Positions 6,114 through 12,823 of a DNA stretch of 19,365 nucleotides are shown here, piece after piece (position 1 is the stretch's first letter; every line of letters starts with the position of its first letter). A program made the translations under genes and the position numbers. The notes under the pieces were generated by a model. The model saw only the letters and a list, made by a program, of their open reading frames with translations, made no database searches and had not been told where the DNA came from. This stretch comes from JBBQTQ01 sp038213135 (GTDB lineage: Bacteria; Actinomycetota; Thermoleophilia; Gaiellales; Gaiellaceae), in NCBI GenBank assembly GCA_038213135.1, contig JBBQTQ010000048.1, positions 1 through 19,365 on the forward strand, given 5' to 3'.

Positions 6114-6578
6114 GTGAGCAGCCATTTCACGTCCGATTTGACAGGTCAGACTGTGGATGACCAGAATCACTCTGCGCTGACGGACGTGGCCGCGTACCCT
6201 GAGATCCGGATCGAGTCGCGCCTCCCGGAGGACTGGATTCCGGAAGGGGCGGGCGTCGTCATCTGCGCGCACCGCCTCGAGGATGATCAGTGGGAAGCGC
6301 TGTCGCCCGAGTACTCAATCGCAGGAAAGGGCGCCTCCGCTGAAGACGCCCTCGAGAACGTCTTCGAACTCGTCGAGGATTACCTCCTCCTCTGCCACGC
6401 CGAAGGGAAGATGTTCGACGACTGCTTCCGCGGGATCTCTCGGAAGACGCTGTTCCCGATGCTTCGCGAGCTCGCGCATGGACTTGTCGCGGCGAAGTGG
6501 CGGAACCGCCACGACCATCAACGGCCGCGGGACGACCAGCGTTACCGGCTACCGCTCCGCTCGGTCGGCGTTCACTAG
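6114..6578 (+). CDS. HicB-like antitoxin-family protein
   Basis: This 154-aa protein has a HicB-like core: DDQWEALSPEYSIAGKGAS followed by AEDALENVFELVEDYLL resembles the strand-turn-helix of HicB antitoxins, where a partly degraded RNase H-like fold is followed by the EEA..N helix. After it comes HAEGKMFDDCFRGISRK and a basic tail (RNRHDHQRPRDDQRYR) with no recognisable ribbon-helix-helix or helix-turn-helix. GTG 6114 is chosen because GAGAGGAG lies 6 bases upstream; ATG 6108 is too close to that site. The region is visibly less GC-rich than its flanks. A HicA-like gene lies tail to tail 8 bases away. If the pair works, this protein would neutralise the HicA-like RNase. The HicB assignment rests on pattern only. 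Confidence 0.55.
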   Translation: MSSHFTSDLTGQTVDDQNHSALTDVAAYPEIRIESRLPEDWIPEGAGVVICAHRLEDDQWEALSPEYSIAGKGASAEDALENVFELVEDYLLLCHAEGKMFDDCFRGISRKTLFPMLRELAHGLVAAKWRNRHDHQRPRDDQRYRLPLRSVGVH

Positions 6579-6586
6579 AGAGACCA

Positions 6587-6844
6587 CTAGCGTCGCGTCG
6601 ACCAGTAGAGGGCCTCAAAGGCCTTCTTCGTCATGCCGGCCTGCTCGATCACAACCGATCGGAAGACCCAGTCTCCGGTCTTGATGTTCTCCCACTTCTC
6701 GTCGACGTTGACCTTCCCCGACTTCGTCGAGTGCTCGAACGCGAGGTGCTTCGTCCCCTTGACCTGCTGCCACCCATCGGCGCGCAGCACGCGTATGAGG
6801 TCCTTCGCCGTTAGCGGTGGAAGCTTTCGACCGCGTTTTCCCAT
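6587..6844 (-). CDS. hicA: HicA-like (YcfA-type) mRNA interferase toxin
   Basis: This 85-aa protein matches the HicA family of double-stranded-RNA-binding-fold toxins that cleave mRNA. LPPLTAKDLIRVLRADGWQQ is the family N-terminal helix and first strand. GTKHLAFEH replaces the usual GSHH segment and keeps the key histidine (His33). IKTGDWVFRSVVIEQAGM corresponds to the family's closing helix (usually kpGtlrsIlkqAgl). ATG 6844 is used because the conserved part starts just after it, but the best ribosome binding site (AGGAGG, 6865-6870) serves a different frame. HicA normally shares an operon with HicB; here the candidate antitoxin is convergent. It may therefore be regulated by antisense overlap, or be a solitary relic. 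Confidence 0.7.
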   Translation of the reverse strand: MGKRGRKLPPLTAKDLIRVLRADGWQQVKGTKHLAFEHSTKSGKVNVDEKWENIKTGDWVFRSVVIEQAGMTKKAFEALYWSTRR

Positions 6845-7177
6845 GCCGGAGCCTGCATCGTTTTCCTCCTGGGCGTGTGGCGCGCCTTCCGAGGGTCGGA
6901 GGTGTCGATATCGGAGTTTGACGCGGGCATCGGATAGGTCGAGAAACGGTACGGGCCGTCGCGCCACCGACGACCCGCCCCGACAACCCGCGTCTAACGC
7001 CCCGGCATGAGAGGCGCATCTCGAAGGATTCCAGTGCGCGCGGACGACAGGGGCAGCCGTGTGGAAGGAACCGGGCTGCGCTCATTCACGTCGGTCTGAG
7101 TGCAGAACTGAGTGCAGCTAGCCGGGCTTGTTGGCATCACAGAACACGAAAGCCCTGCGCAAGCAGGGCTTTCTCAG
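6845..7177. other. Non-coding flank between HicA-like gene and tRNA-fMet
   Basis: About 330 bases carry no convincing gene on either strand. They contain the AGGAGG site at 6865-6870 with its out-of-frame 15-codon ORF, a tandem CTGAGTGCAG repeat (7096-7105 and 7108-7117), and the tRNA terminator hairpin at 7149-7172. The position next to a tRNA 3' end is where integrative elements typically insert, but no integrase or second attachment copy is visible. Confidence 0.4.
7149..7172 (-). terminator. Terminator hairpin after tRNA-fMet
   Basis: AAAGCCCTGC-GCAA-GCAGGGCTTT is a perfect 10-bp stem with a 4-base loop, lying 6 bases beyond the tRNA 3' end on the transcribed minus strand. The stem itself ends in TTT. 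It fits an intrinsic terminator of the tRNA transcript. Confidence 0.8.
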
Positions 7178-7251
7178 TAGCGGGGGCAGGATTTGAACCT
7201 GCGACCTCCGGGTTATGAGCCCGGCGAGCTACCTGGCTGCTCCACCCCGCG
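7178..7251 (-). tRNA. tRNA-fMet (CAU), initiator
   Basis: The 74-base cloverleaf starts CGCGGGGTGGAGCAGCC and ends CCCCGCTA without an encoded CCA. The anticodon loop is CTCATAA. Three features mark the initiator rather than the elongator: the mismatched first acceptor pair (C1 against U72), the GGG/CCC pairs closing the anticodon stem, and overall agreement with actinobacterial initiator tRNAs. The T loop is TTCAAAT. It is a single-gene unit with its own -10 element upstream and a terminator downstream. Confidence 0.95.
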
Positions 7252-7262
7252 TCGCGGGGCGG

Positions 7263-7268
7263 ATTATA
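7263..7268 (-). promoter_or_regulatory. -10 element of tRNA-fMet
   Basis: TATAAT on the minus strand matches the consensus perfectly and ends 11 bases before the tRNA 5' end, placing the transcript start at about 7256. No good -35 hexamer is seen at the usual distance. Confidence 0.65.
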
Positions 7269-7271
7269 GCC

Positions 7272-7286
7272 GGATCGTTACGATCC
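7272..7286. repeat. Inverted repeat between tRNA-fMet and a divergent gene
   Basis: GGATCGT-T-ACGATCC is a perfect inverted repeat with a single central base. It ends 7 bases before the ATG at 7294 and overlaps the -35 area of the tRNA promoter. It could be an operator or a hairpin at the 5' end of the plus-strand message. Confidence 0.4.
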
Positions 7287-7293
7287 TCCGGGC

Positions 7294-7617
7294 ATGTCCA
7301 CGCTCGTCTGGTGCGCCGTCGGCTTTTGCCTCTTCGCAGTCGTGGCGGGGATCGCGCTCGCCGCCGCCAACGCGCTCCGGGGCTGGCGGCGGCTGAAGGC
7401 GCTGCGTAAGGGCGGACTTCAGACGATCACCGATCTGACCGGCCGGGTGGAGACGCTCGAGCGGCGGCTGACCGGGCTCGGCAGCAGGATAGGCGAGCTC
7501 GACGAGAGCATCGGCTCGCTGAACCTCTCGCTCGCGCGGGCGAAGGTGCTGCTCGGCGCGCTGCAAGAGGTGCAGGAGACCTTCGCGAGCGTGCGCGCCT
7601 TCGTCCCGACGAAGTGA
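7294..7617 (+). CDS. Small membrane protein with cytoplasmic coiled coil
   Basis: This 107-aa protein of unrecognised family has one N-terminal membrane helix (about residues 4-27, LVWCAVGFCLFAVVAGIALA). A basic patch (RGWRRLKALRKGG) follows, which by the positive-inside rule faces the cytoplasm. From about residue 44 on, a heptad-like amphipathic helix (LTGRVETLERRLTGLGSRI onward) suggests a coiled coil that oligomerises. The layout resembles DUF948-like and similar small bacterial membrane proteins, but I do not recognise a family. The stop overlaps the Ppx start as GTGA, so the two are probably translated together. Confidence 0.75.
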   Translation: MSTLVWCAVGFCLFAVVAGIALAAANALRGWRRLKALRKGGLQTITDLTGRVETLERRLTGLGSRIGELDESIGSLNLSLARAKVLLGALQEVQETFASVRAFVPTK

Positions 7618-8522
7618 CGCGCGTCGCCGCGGTCGACCTCGGCACGCACTCGACCCGCCTGCTCGTCGCCGACGTCGAGGACGGATGTGTCGTGGAGCTG
7701 GCGAAGCGGCTGAAGATCACGCGCCTCGGCGAAGGCGTGGACACTCGGCGGCGCCTGCTGCCCGTGGCGATCGCGCGGGTGCGCAACGCCCTGACCGACT
7801 TCCGGCGCGAAGCCGAAGCTCTCGGCGCCGCCCACACCCTCGCCGTCGCGACGAGCGCCGTGCGCGATGCGGAGAACGGCGAAGCGTTCCTCGGCGAGGT
7901 CGAGTGGAGCTACGGCTTCTCGACGCAACTCCTGTCCGGCGACGAGGAGGCCGCACTGACGTACCGCGGCGTCACGGCCGGCCGAGAGCTGCCGCCGGGC
8001 ACGCTGATCGTCGACATCGGCGGCGGCTCGACCGAGCTGATCCAAGCCGAGTCGCACGCGAGCCTCGACCTCGGTTGCGTGCGGCTGACCGAGCGCTTCG
8101 ACGAGGAGCACGAAGCGACTGCCGGCTTCGTGCGCGAGCAACTCCCGGAGCTCGACGCCGCCGGCGCGATCGGCGTCGCCGGCACGGTCACGAGCCTCGC
8201 CGCGCTCGACCTCGGCCTCGTCGAGTACGACTCCGAGCGGATCCACGGCCACGTTCTCTCGCGGACGGCCGTGGAGCGGCAGCTGGCGCGCCTCGCAAAG
8301 CTCTCGCCCGACGAGCGGCGCGAGGTTCCCGGCCTCGAGCCGGAACGCGGCCCGGTGATCGTCGCCGGCGCGATCATCCTTCGCGAGATCCTGGCCACCT
8401 ACGGGCTCGACGCGATCGAGGTCAGCGAGCACGACCTCCTGCACGGCGTCGCCCTCGCGGCGGCCGACCTCCCGGAGCGCGAAGAAGGCGCCGCGCCGCC
8501 CGGCGCCTACACCTGCTGCTGA
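7614..8522 (+). CDS. Ppx/GppA-family phosphatase (exopolyphosphatase type)
   Basis: This cytoplasmic enzyme of the ASKHA superfamily hydrolyses terminal phosphates of polyphosphate and/or the 5'-phosphate of pppGpp. It is the short, about 300-residue form without the C-terminal HD-like domain. The first phosphate-binding loop is AAVDLGTHSTRLLVADV (residues 5-21, with His where most members have Asn). The second is LIVDIGGGSTELI, and AVATSAVRDAENG is the conserved catalytic-region stretch. VAGTVTSLAALDLGL matches the third nucleotide-binding region. The start is GTG 7614, overlapping the preceding stop. The C-terminal 16 bases overlap the convergent CBS-domain gene. Polyphosphate versus pppGpp preference cannot be decided from sequence. 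Confidence 0.88.
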   Translation: MTRVAAVDLGTHSTRLLVADVEDGCVVELAKRLKITRLGEGVDTRRRLLPVAIARVRNALTDFRREAEALGAAHTLAVATSAVRDAENGEAFLGEVEWSYGFSTQLLSGDEEAALTYRGVTAGRELPPGTLIVDIGGGSTELIQAESHASLDLGCVRLTERFDEEHEATAGFVREQLPELDAAGAIGVAGTVTSLAALDLGLVEYDSERIHGHVLSRTAVERQLARLAKLSPDERREVPGLEPERGPVIVAGAIILREILATYGLDAIEVSEHDLLHGVALAAADLPEREEGAAPPGAYTCC

Positions 8523-8913
8523 TCGTCGTCGAGCGGCGGCTCGTCCTCGGCCAGCCGCCGCTGCAGGCCTGAGCGCGAGAGCACGCCGACGAGCCGTCCG
8601 GCCTCCACGACCGGCACGCGTTCGAAGTCGAGCTCCTCCAACAGCCGGAACGCCTCATCGACCGGCATGTCCGCGTCGATCGTCAGCCGCGGCTCCTCGG
8701 CGATCTCCGCCAGCGGCGTCGAGCGCGGATCCCGTCCCGCCGCGACTACCTCCCGCACGAGCGTCTTGCGCGTGACGACGCCGACGAGCCGCTCGCCCTC
8801 GCAGACGAGCACCGCCCGCACGTCCGGCTGCGCCAATCGCTGGCCCGCCTCCACAGCGCTCGCCGTGCCCTGCAACGCCGCAGGCTCGGAGACCATCGCC
8901 TCGCGGACGAGCG

Positions 8914-8917
<4 letters not shown>
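8507..8917 (-). CDS. CBS-pair (Bateman) domain protein
   Basis: This 136-aa protein consists almost entirely of two CBS motifs. The first is at about residues 8-62 (SEPAALQGTASAVEAGQRLA, then VRAVLVCEGERLVGVVTRKTL). The second is at about residues 72-126 (EPRLTIDADMPVDEAFRLLE, then FERVPVVEAGRLVGVLSRSGL). Such modules bind adenosine nucleotides and often regulate a partner enzyme or channel. There is no catalytic domain. The GTG start at 8917 overlaps the stop of the amino-acid dehydrogenase gene (GTGA, 8914-8917), so it is the second gene of that operon. An adenylate-responsive regulator of that dehydrogenase is a reasonable but untested idea. Confidence 0.87.
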
Positions 8918-10191
<1,274 letters not shown>

Positions 10192-10243
10192 GCGGCGAGT
10201 CTACGCGAGCAGGATTCGAGCCATTTGCCTCGTAGATAAACCC

Positions 10244-10330
10244 GTGCGCCGCCCGCTCCGCATGACCGCGCTGCTCTCGCTGCTCGCCTACGCGAGCGGC
10301 GCCGCAGCAGCCTTCCTCCGGCGCGCCTAG
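10244..10330 (+). CDS. Possible 28-aa membrane peptide
   Basis: A short plus-strand frame from GTG 10244 (or ATG 10262) encodes a basic start (VRRPLR), a hydrophobic stretch (MTALLSLLAYASGAAAAFL) and RRA. It fills most of the gap between the dehydrogenase and DUF4239 genes, and its TAG overlaps the convergent TAG. No ribosome binding site is visible. The size and composition could arise by chance in GC-rich DNA. Confidence 0.25.
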   Translation: MRRPLRMTALLSLLAYASGAAAAFLRRA

Positions 10331-11151
10331 CCGGGCTTTCCGCTCGCGTCGCAGAGCGAGGGGAGCTGCCGTCCGTCCTTCGCCAACTCCTGGCCGATCA
10401 GGTGCAGCGTGTAGCGCATGCTCGCCGGCTTGAGGCTGCCGCTCTCGTTCTGGAACGGCGAGGCGAGCAGGACCACCGCGAGCAGGCTCGAGACGACGAG
10501 CGCGGTCACTCCGCCCATCATCAGCACCTGCGCGACGACGCGCTCGCCGCTGTCCGCGTAGAGGAGGACGTACGCGACGACGAGCACCGCGCCGATGATG
10601 ATCATCACCCAGAGCAGGCCCGGAATCACGTTGCGCGACTCGAGCAGCCGCGCCCGGCGCCCGAGCTCGCGCGCGTCGGCCGCGTCGAACCAGTCCTTGA
10701 CGGCCGCGTCCTGACCGAGCGTCACGACGGTCGTCGCGGGCAGCGTCCGGTCGAGCGCCTCGATCCAGCCCTCGGTGACCGGGCTCGCGTTGCCGCTCTT
10801 CATCGCGGGCCACTCGTAGCCGACCACGGAGCGCCCGTAGCAGACGAGCTCGGCCTGAGCCTGAGCGCGCGTCGTCGCCGGGAAGAGACCCGCGGCGGCG
10901 AACTGGTCGACCACCGCAGTCGCCTCGTCCTCGGCCTTCGCCTTGGCGTTGCTGTAGCTCTCGAAGCTGAGGAAGATCACGAAGCCGAGCAGGATCACGA
11001 AGCCGGCACCGAGGAACCCGAAGACGCCTGAGGCGCGGTCGGAGTCGCTGAAGAACCCGCCTGCCGGCGCCCGCCGGCGGAGCAGCAGCATCGCGACGAC
11101 CATGAAGGCCGTCGACCCGACGATCACCCCTGCCGCGAGCCCGAGATTCAC
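10327..11151 (-). CDS. DUF4239-family membrane protein
   Basis: This 274-aa protein fits DUF4239, a bestrophin-like family of unknown function. It has N-terminal helices at about residues 4-23 and 42-62 (FGFLGAGFVILLGFVIFLSF). A long non-membrane region follows, with conserved-looking ELVCYGRSVVGYEWPAM and an AR-rich helix. Two C-terminal helices are at about 177-197 and 208-232 (VIPGLLWVMIIIGAVLVVAY; GGVTALVVSSLLAVVLLASP). A possible role as an ion or anion channel relative is inference from the family's weak similarity to bestrophins. ATG 11151 is 46 bases from the divergent tRNA-Leu. It is likely monocistronic. Confidence 0.8.
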   Translation of the reverse strand: MNLGLAAGVIVGSTAFMVVAMLLLRRRAPAGGFFSDSDRASGVFGFLGAGFVILLGFVIFLSFESYSNAKAKAEDEATAVVDQFAAAGLFPATTRAQAQAELVCYGRSVVGYEWPAMKSGNASPVTEGWIEALDRTLPATTVVTLGQDAAVKDWFDAADARELGRRARLLESRNVIPGLLWVMIIIGAVLVVAYVLLYADSGERVVAQVLMMGGVTALVVSSLLAVVLLASPFQNESGSLKPASMRYTLHLIGQELAKDGRQLPSLCDASGKPG

Positions 11152-11197
11152 CGGCCGACCCTAAACCGTTTACTGACGCGGTTGTACTCTGGATCGA

Positions 11198-11284
11198 GCC
11201 GGGGTGGCGAAACTGGTCAGACGCAGCCGACTTAAAATCGGCTGCCCCGCAAGGGGCATGAGGGTTCGAGTCCCTCCCCCGGCA
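11198..11284 (+). tRNA. tRNA-Leu (UAA)
   Basis: This is an 87-base class II tRNA. The acceptor GCCGGGG pairs with CCCCGGC followed by discriminator A. The anticodon stem-loop GCCGA-CTTAAAA-TCGGC reads UAA. A long variable arm (TGCCCCGCAAGGGGCA) is present. The T arm is GAGGG-TTCGAGT-CCCTC. CCA is not encoded. Confidence 0.95.
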
Positions 11285-11319
11285 ACGCGGCGCTCGCGGC
11301 TTCGCCTCTCGCTTGCGTC

Positions 11320-11346
11320 ACGGGGGAAACAGCCGGTTTCCCCCGT
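11320..11346 (+). terminator. Terminator-like hairpin after tRNA-Leu
   Basis: ACGGGGGAAAC and GTTTCCCCCGT form a perfect 11-bp stem with a 5-base loop, 35 bases past the tRNA. There is no T-tract, as is common in this type of genome. Transcription termination is the simplest role. Confidence 0.6.
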
Positions 11347-11393
11347 GGGCCCCCTTCCCACCAGTTACACGCGACTCCGCGCGATGTGCCTCC

Positions 11394-11410
11394 GGCCGGC
11401 GAAGCCGGCC
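11394..11410. repeat. GC hairpin next to a tRNA T-arm-like sequence
   Basis: GGCCGGC-GAA-GCCGGCC is a perfect 7-bp stem with a 3-base loop. It is followed at 11418-11428 by GGTTCGAGTCC, which is identical to 11 bases of the tRNA-Leu T arm, but the surrounding stem does not pair. This may be a decayed tRNA end or just a dispersed intergenic motif. Confidence 0.35.
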
Positions 11411-11429
11411 TCCGGCGGTTCGAGTCCGG

Positions 11430-11579
11430 TTAGGTCCAGGAGAGGAACGCGGCGAGTTTTTCGGCGGCGGTGTGGATCTCGCGGGCGCGTAGCGGGCGGT
11501 CTACGGTTGCGAGTGCTCGGATCACTGCTTCCTGGGCAGCGCCGGCTCGTGGTGGGCGCAACGGTTCAGTGCGTTGGCC
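11430..11579 (-). pseudogene. Possible winged-helix gene fragment
   Basis: Between two stop codons the minus strand encodes AAQEAVIRALATVDRPLRAR and EIHTAAEKLAAFLSWT, then TAA at 11430-11432. The pattern resembles a helix-turn-helix or winged-helix segment (AVxRAL..PLRxxEIH..VE..L...SW). The homology seems to stop at the TAA, and there is no start with a ribosome binding site. It lies directly downstream of, and in frame with, the stop of the solenoid gene, which may be chance. It is most likely the relic of a larger gene, with modest certainty. Confidence 0.3.
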
Positions 11580-12521
11580 CTACAGGCTCGCGCACTCTCC
11601 CTTCTTCTTCTTCCCGGCCGTGTTGGCACCGCCCGTCGCATGCGGCACGTTATGCCGGCAGTCGAGCTCTTTTCTGACCGTGTTGCCTGACACGTCCACG
11701 ACATTCGTCGAGCCTCCGGCCGCCGTGTTGTTGTCCACGTCGAGGCCTCCGTTGACGCTGTTCTGGTAGGTCTGCACCTCGTTATCGCCGCTGCCCCGCG
11801 CCGTGTTCTTGTCGACGTCGACGTTGCCGCCGACACCGTTGAAGTAGGTCTGCACCTGATTGAAGCTGCCGCCCGTCACCGAGTTGTCGTGCACATGAAG
11901 ATCACCGTCGATCGAGCCGTTGGCCTGGGGGCCGTTGAAGATCGACACGAAGTTGGTGTCGAAGCCGGTCAGCGAGTTCTTGCCCACGTCGACGTTGCCG
12001 TGAACGGTGCTCTGACTGACCTGGACGATGCCGTCACCGTCCGAGTTGCTGCCGGTGTTGTCGTGCACCCGTACGTCGCGACCGACCGTCTCAGACACGA
12101 CTTTCACATATGCGGTGCTCTGGTGGATGTCGACGTTCCCTTTGACCGTTCCGTAGCCGAGGAACGTCTGCTCATTTGGGCCGGCGGCGGTCGTTCCCTC
12201 GATCTGTACGTCGCCGCCGATCGAGCCAGCCTCGATGTCGATCGAGGTCGCCTTCTTGCTCTTCACGCTGCCCGTGATCGTGATCGACGACCCGAACGCG
12301 ATCCTTAGGCTGCCGCCCGGGTTGACGTCGACGTCGCCCTTCACCAGCGTCACCGCCGACAGGTCGCAGCCCGGCCCGGCACTGACGTCGCCGTTGATCG
12401 TGCCGATCAACGGCGTGCTGGCGTTACAGGTCGTCGCAGCCTTTGCGGTGGCACTCGCCACACACACTGCGAGAACGCTTAGCGAGAGCAACACCACGGC
12501 TGTGAACGGCGCTCGTCTCAT
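11580..12521 (-). CDS. Secreted GDV-repeat solenoid (beta-helix-like) protein
   Basis: This 313-aa exported protein of unrecognised family starts with a clear signal peptide (MRRAPFTAVVLLSLSVLAV to about residue 28). The mature part is built from about eleven repeats of the form (V/I)xG(D/N)(V/L)xV, including INGDVSAG, VKGDVDVN, IGGDVQIE, VKGNVDIH, VGRDVRVH, VHGNVDVG, IDGDLHVH, VGGNVDVD and VNGGLDVD. They are spaced 15-30 residues apart, each often followed by Asn/Asp-rich turns (NNTAAG, DNTGSN). This is typical of a right-handed beta-solenoid. It ends in a basic GKKKK stretch and has four mature cysteines. ATG 12521 is chosen because GGGGAG lies 6 bases upstream; GTG 12527 is too close. It is divergent from the subtilase gene, and a role as a surface or matrix protein is inference. 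Confidence 0.75.
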   Translation of the reverse strand: MRRAPFTAVVLLSLSVLAVCVASATAKAATTCNASTPLIGTINGDVSAGPGCDLSAVTLVKGDVDVNPGGSLRIAFGSSITITGSVKSKKATSIDIEAGSIGGDVQIEGTTAAGPNEQTFLGYGTVKGNVDIHQSTAYVKVVSETVGRDVRVHDNTGSNSDGDGIVQVSQSTVHGNVDVGKNSLTGFDTNFVSIFNGPQANGSIDGDLHVHDNSVTGGSFNQVQTYFNGVGGNVDVDKNTARGSGDNEVQTYQNSVNGGLDVDNNTAAGGSTNVVDVSGNTVRKELDCRHNVPHATGGANTAGKKKKGECASL

Positions 12522-12704
12522 TTGCACTCCCCCCGATTCCCTCGATCACCCAACAGCTGGGGCGCACCTGGATCTAGCGCCGCCTGCCGTCCGCTCTCGC
12601 GCCACCGCTACCTACAGGCACATCTCTCATCGTCTTCAGAAACGCGGCGCTTGCAAGGGGCGCGTTCGCAGCAATCGCGCTCCGATGCCTACGGCAGTGC
12701 AATT

Positions 12705-12720
12705 TCCCCCCTTTGGGGGA
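12705..12720. promoter_or_regulatory. Inverted repeat in the divergent promoter region
   Basis: TCCCCC-CTTT-GGGGGA is a perfect 6-bp inverted repeat in the 302-base gap between the solenoid gene (start 12521, minus) and the subtilase gene (start 12824, plus). A second small one, CCTC-GATT-GAGG, is at 12729-12740. Either could be an operator shared by the two secreted-protein genes. Nothing else recognisable lies in 12522-12823 apart from the subtilase ribosome binding site. Confidence 0.4.
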
Positions 12721-12823
12721 GGGACAAACCTCGATTGAGGGATACAGTCCTGCGGCCCCGGGCCTCGGGGCGGGGTGGTACTCGGCAAGGCCGGAATCGG
12801 ACCGGCGGAGGAGAGAGCGGAAA

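Noticed and set aside
5475..6272. Minus-strand frame across the ATPase break, including ELVCDVANGWRGFPELARLG
   Set aside because: This part looks slightly protein-like, but it contains the 18-bp palindrome, has no start with a ribosome binding site and runs on into the antisense of the permease. It is too weak to call.
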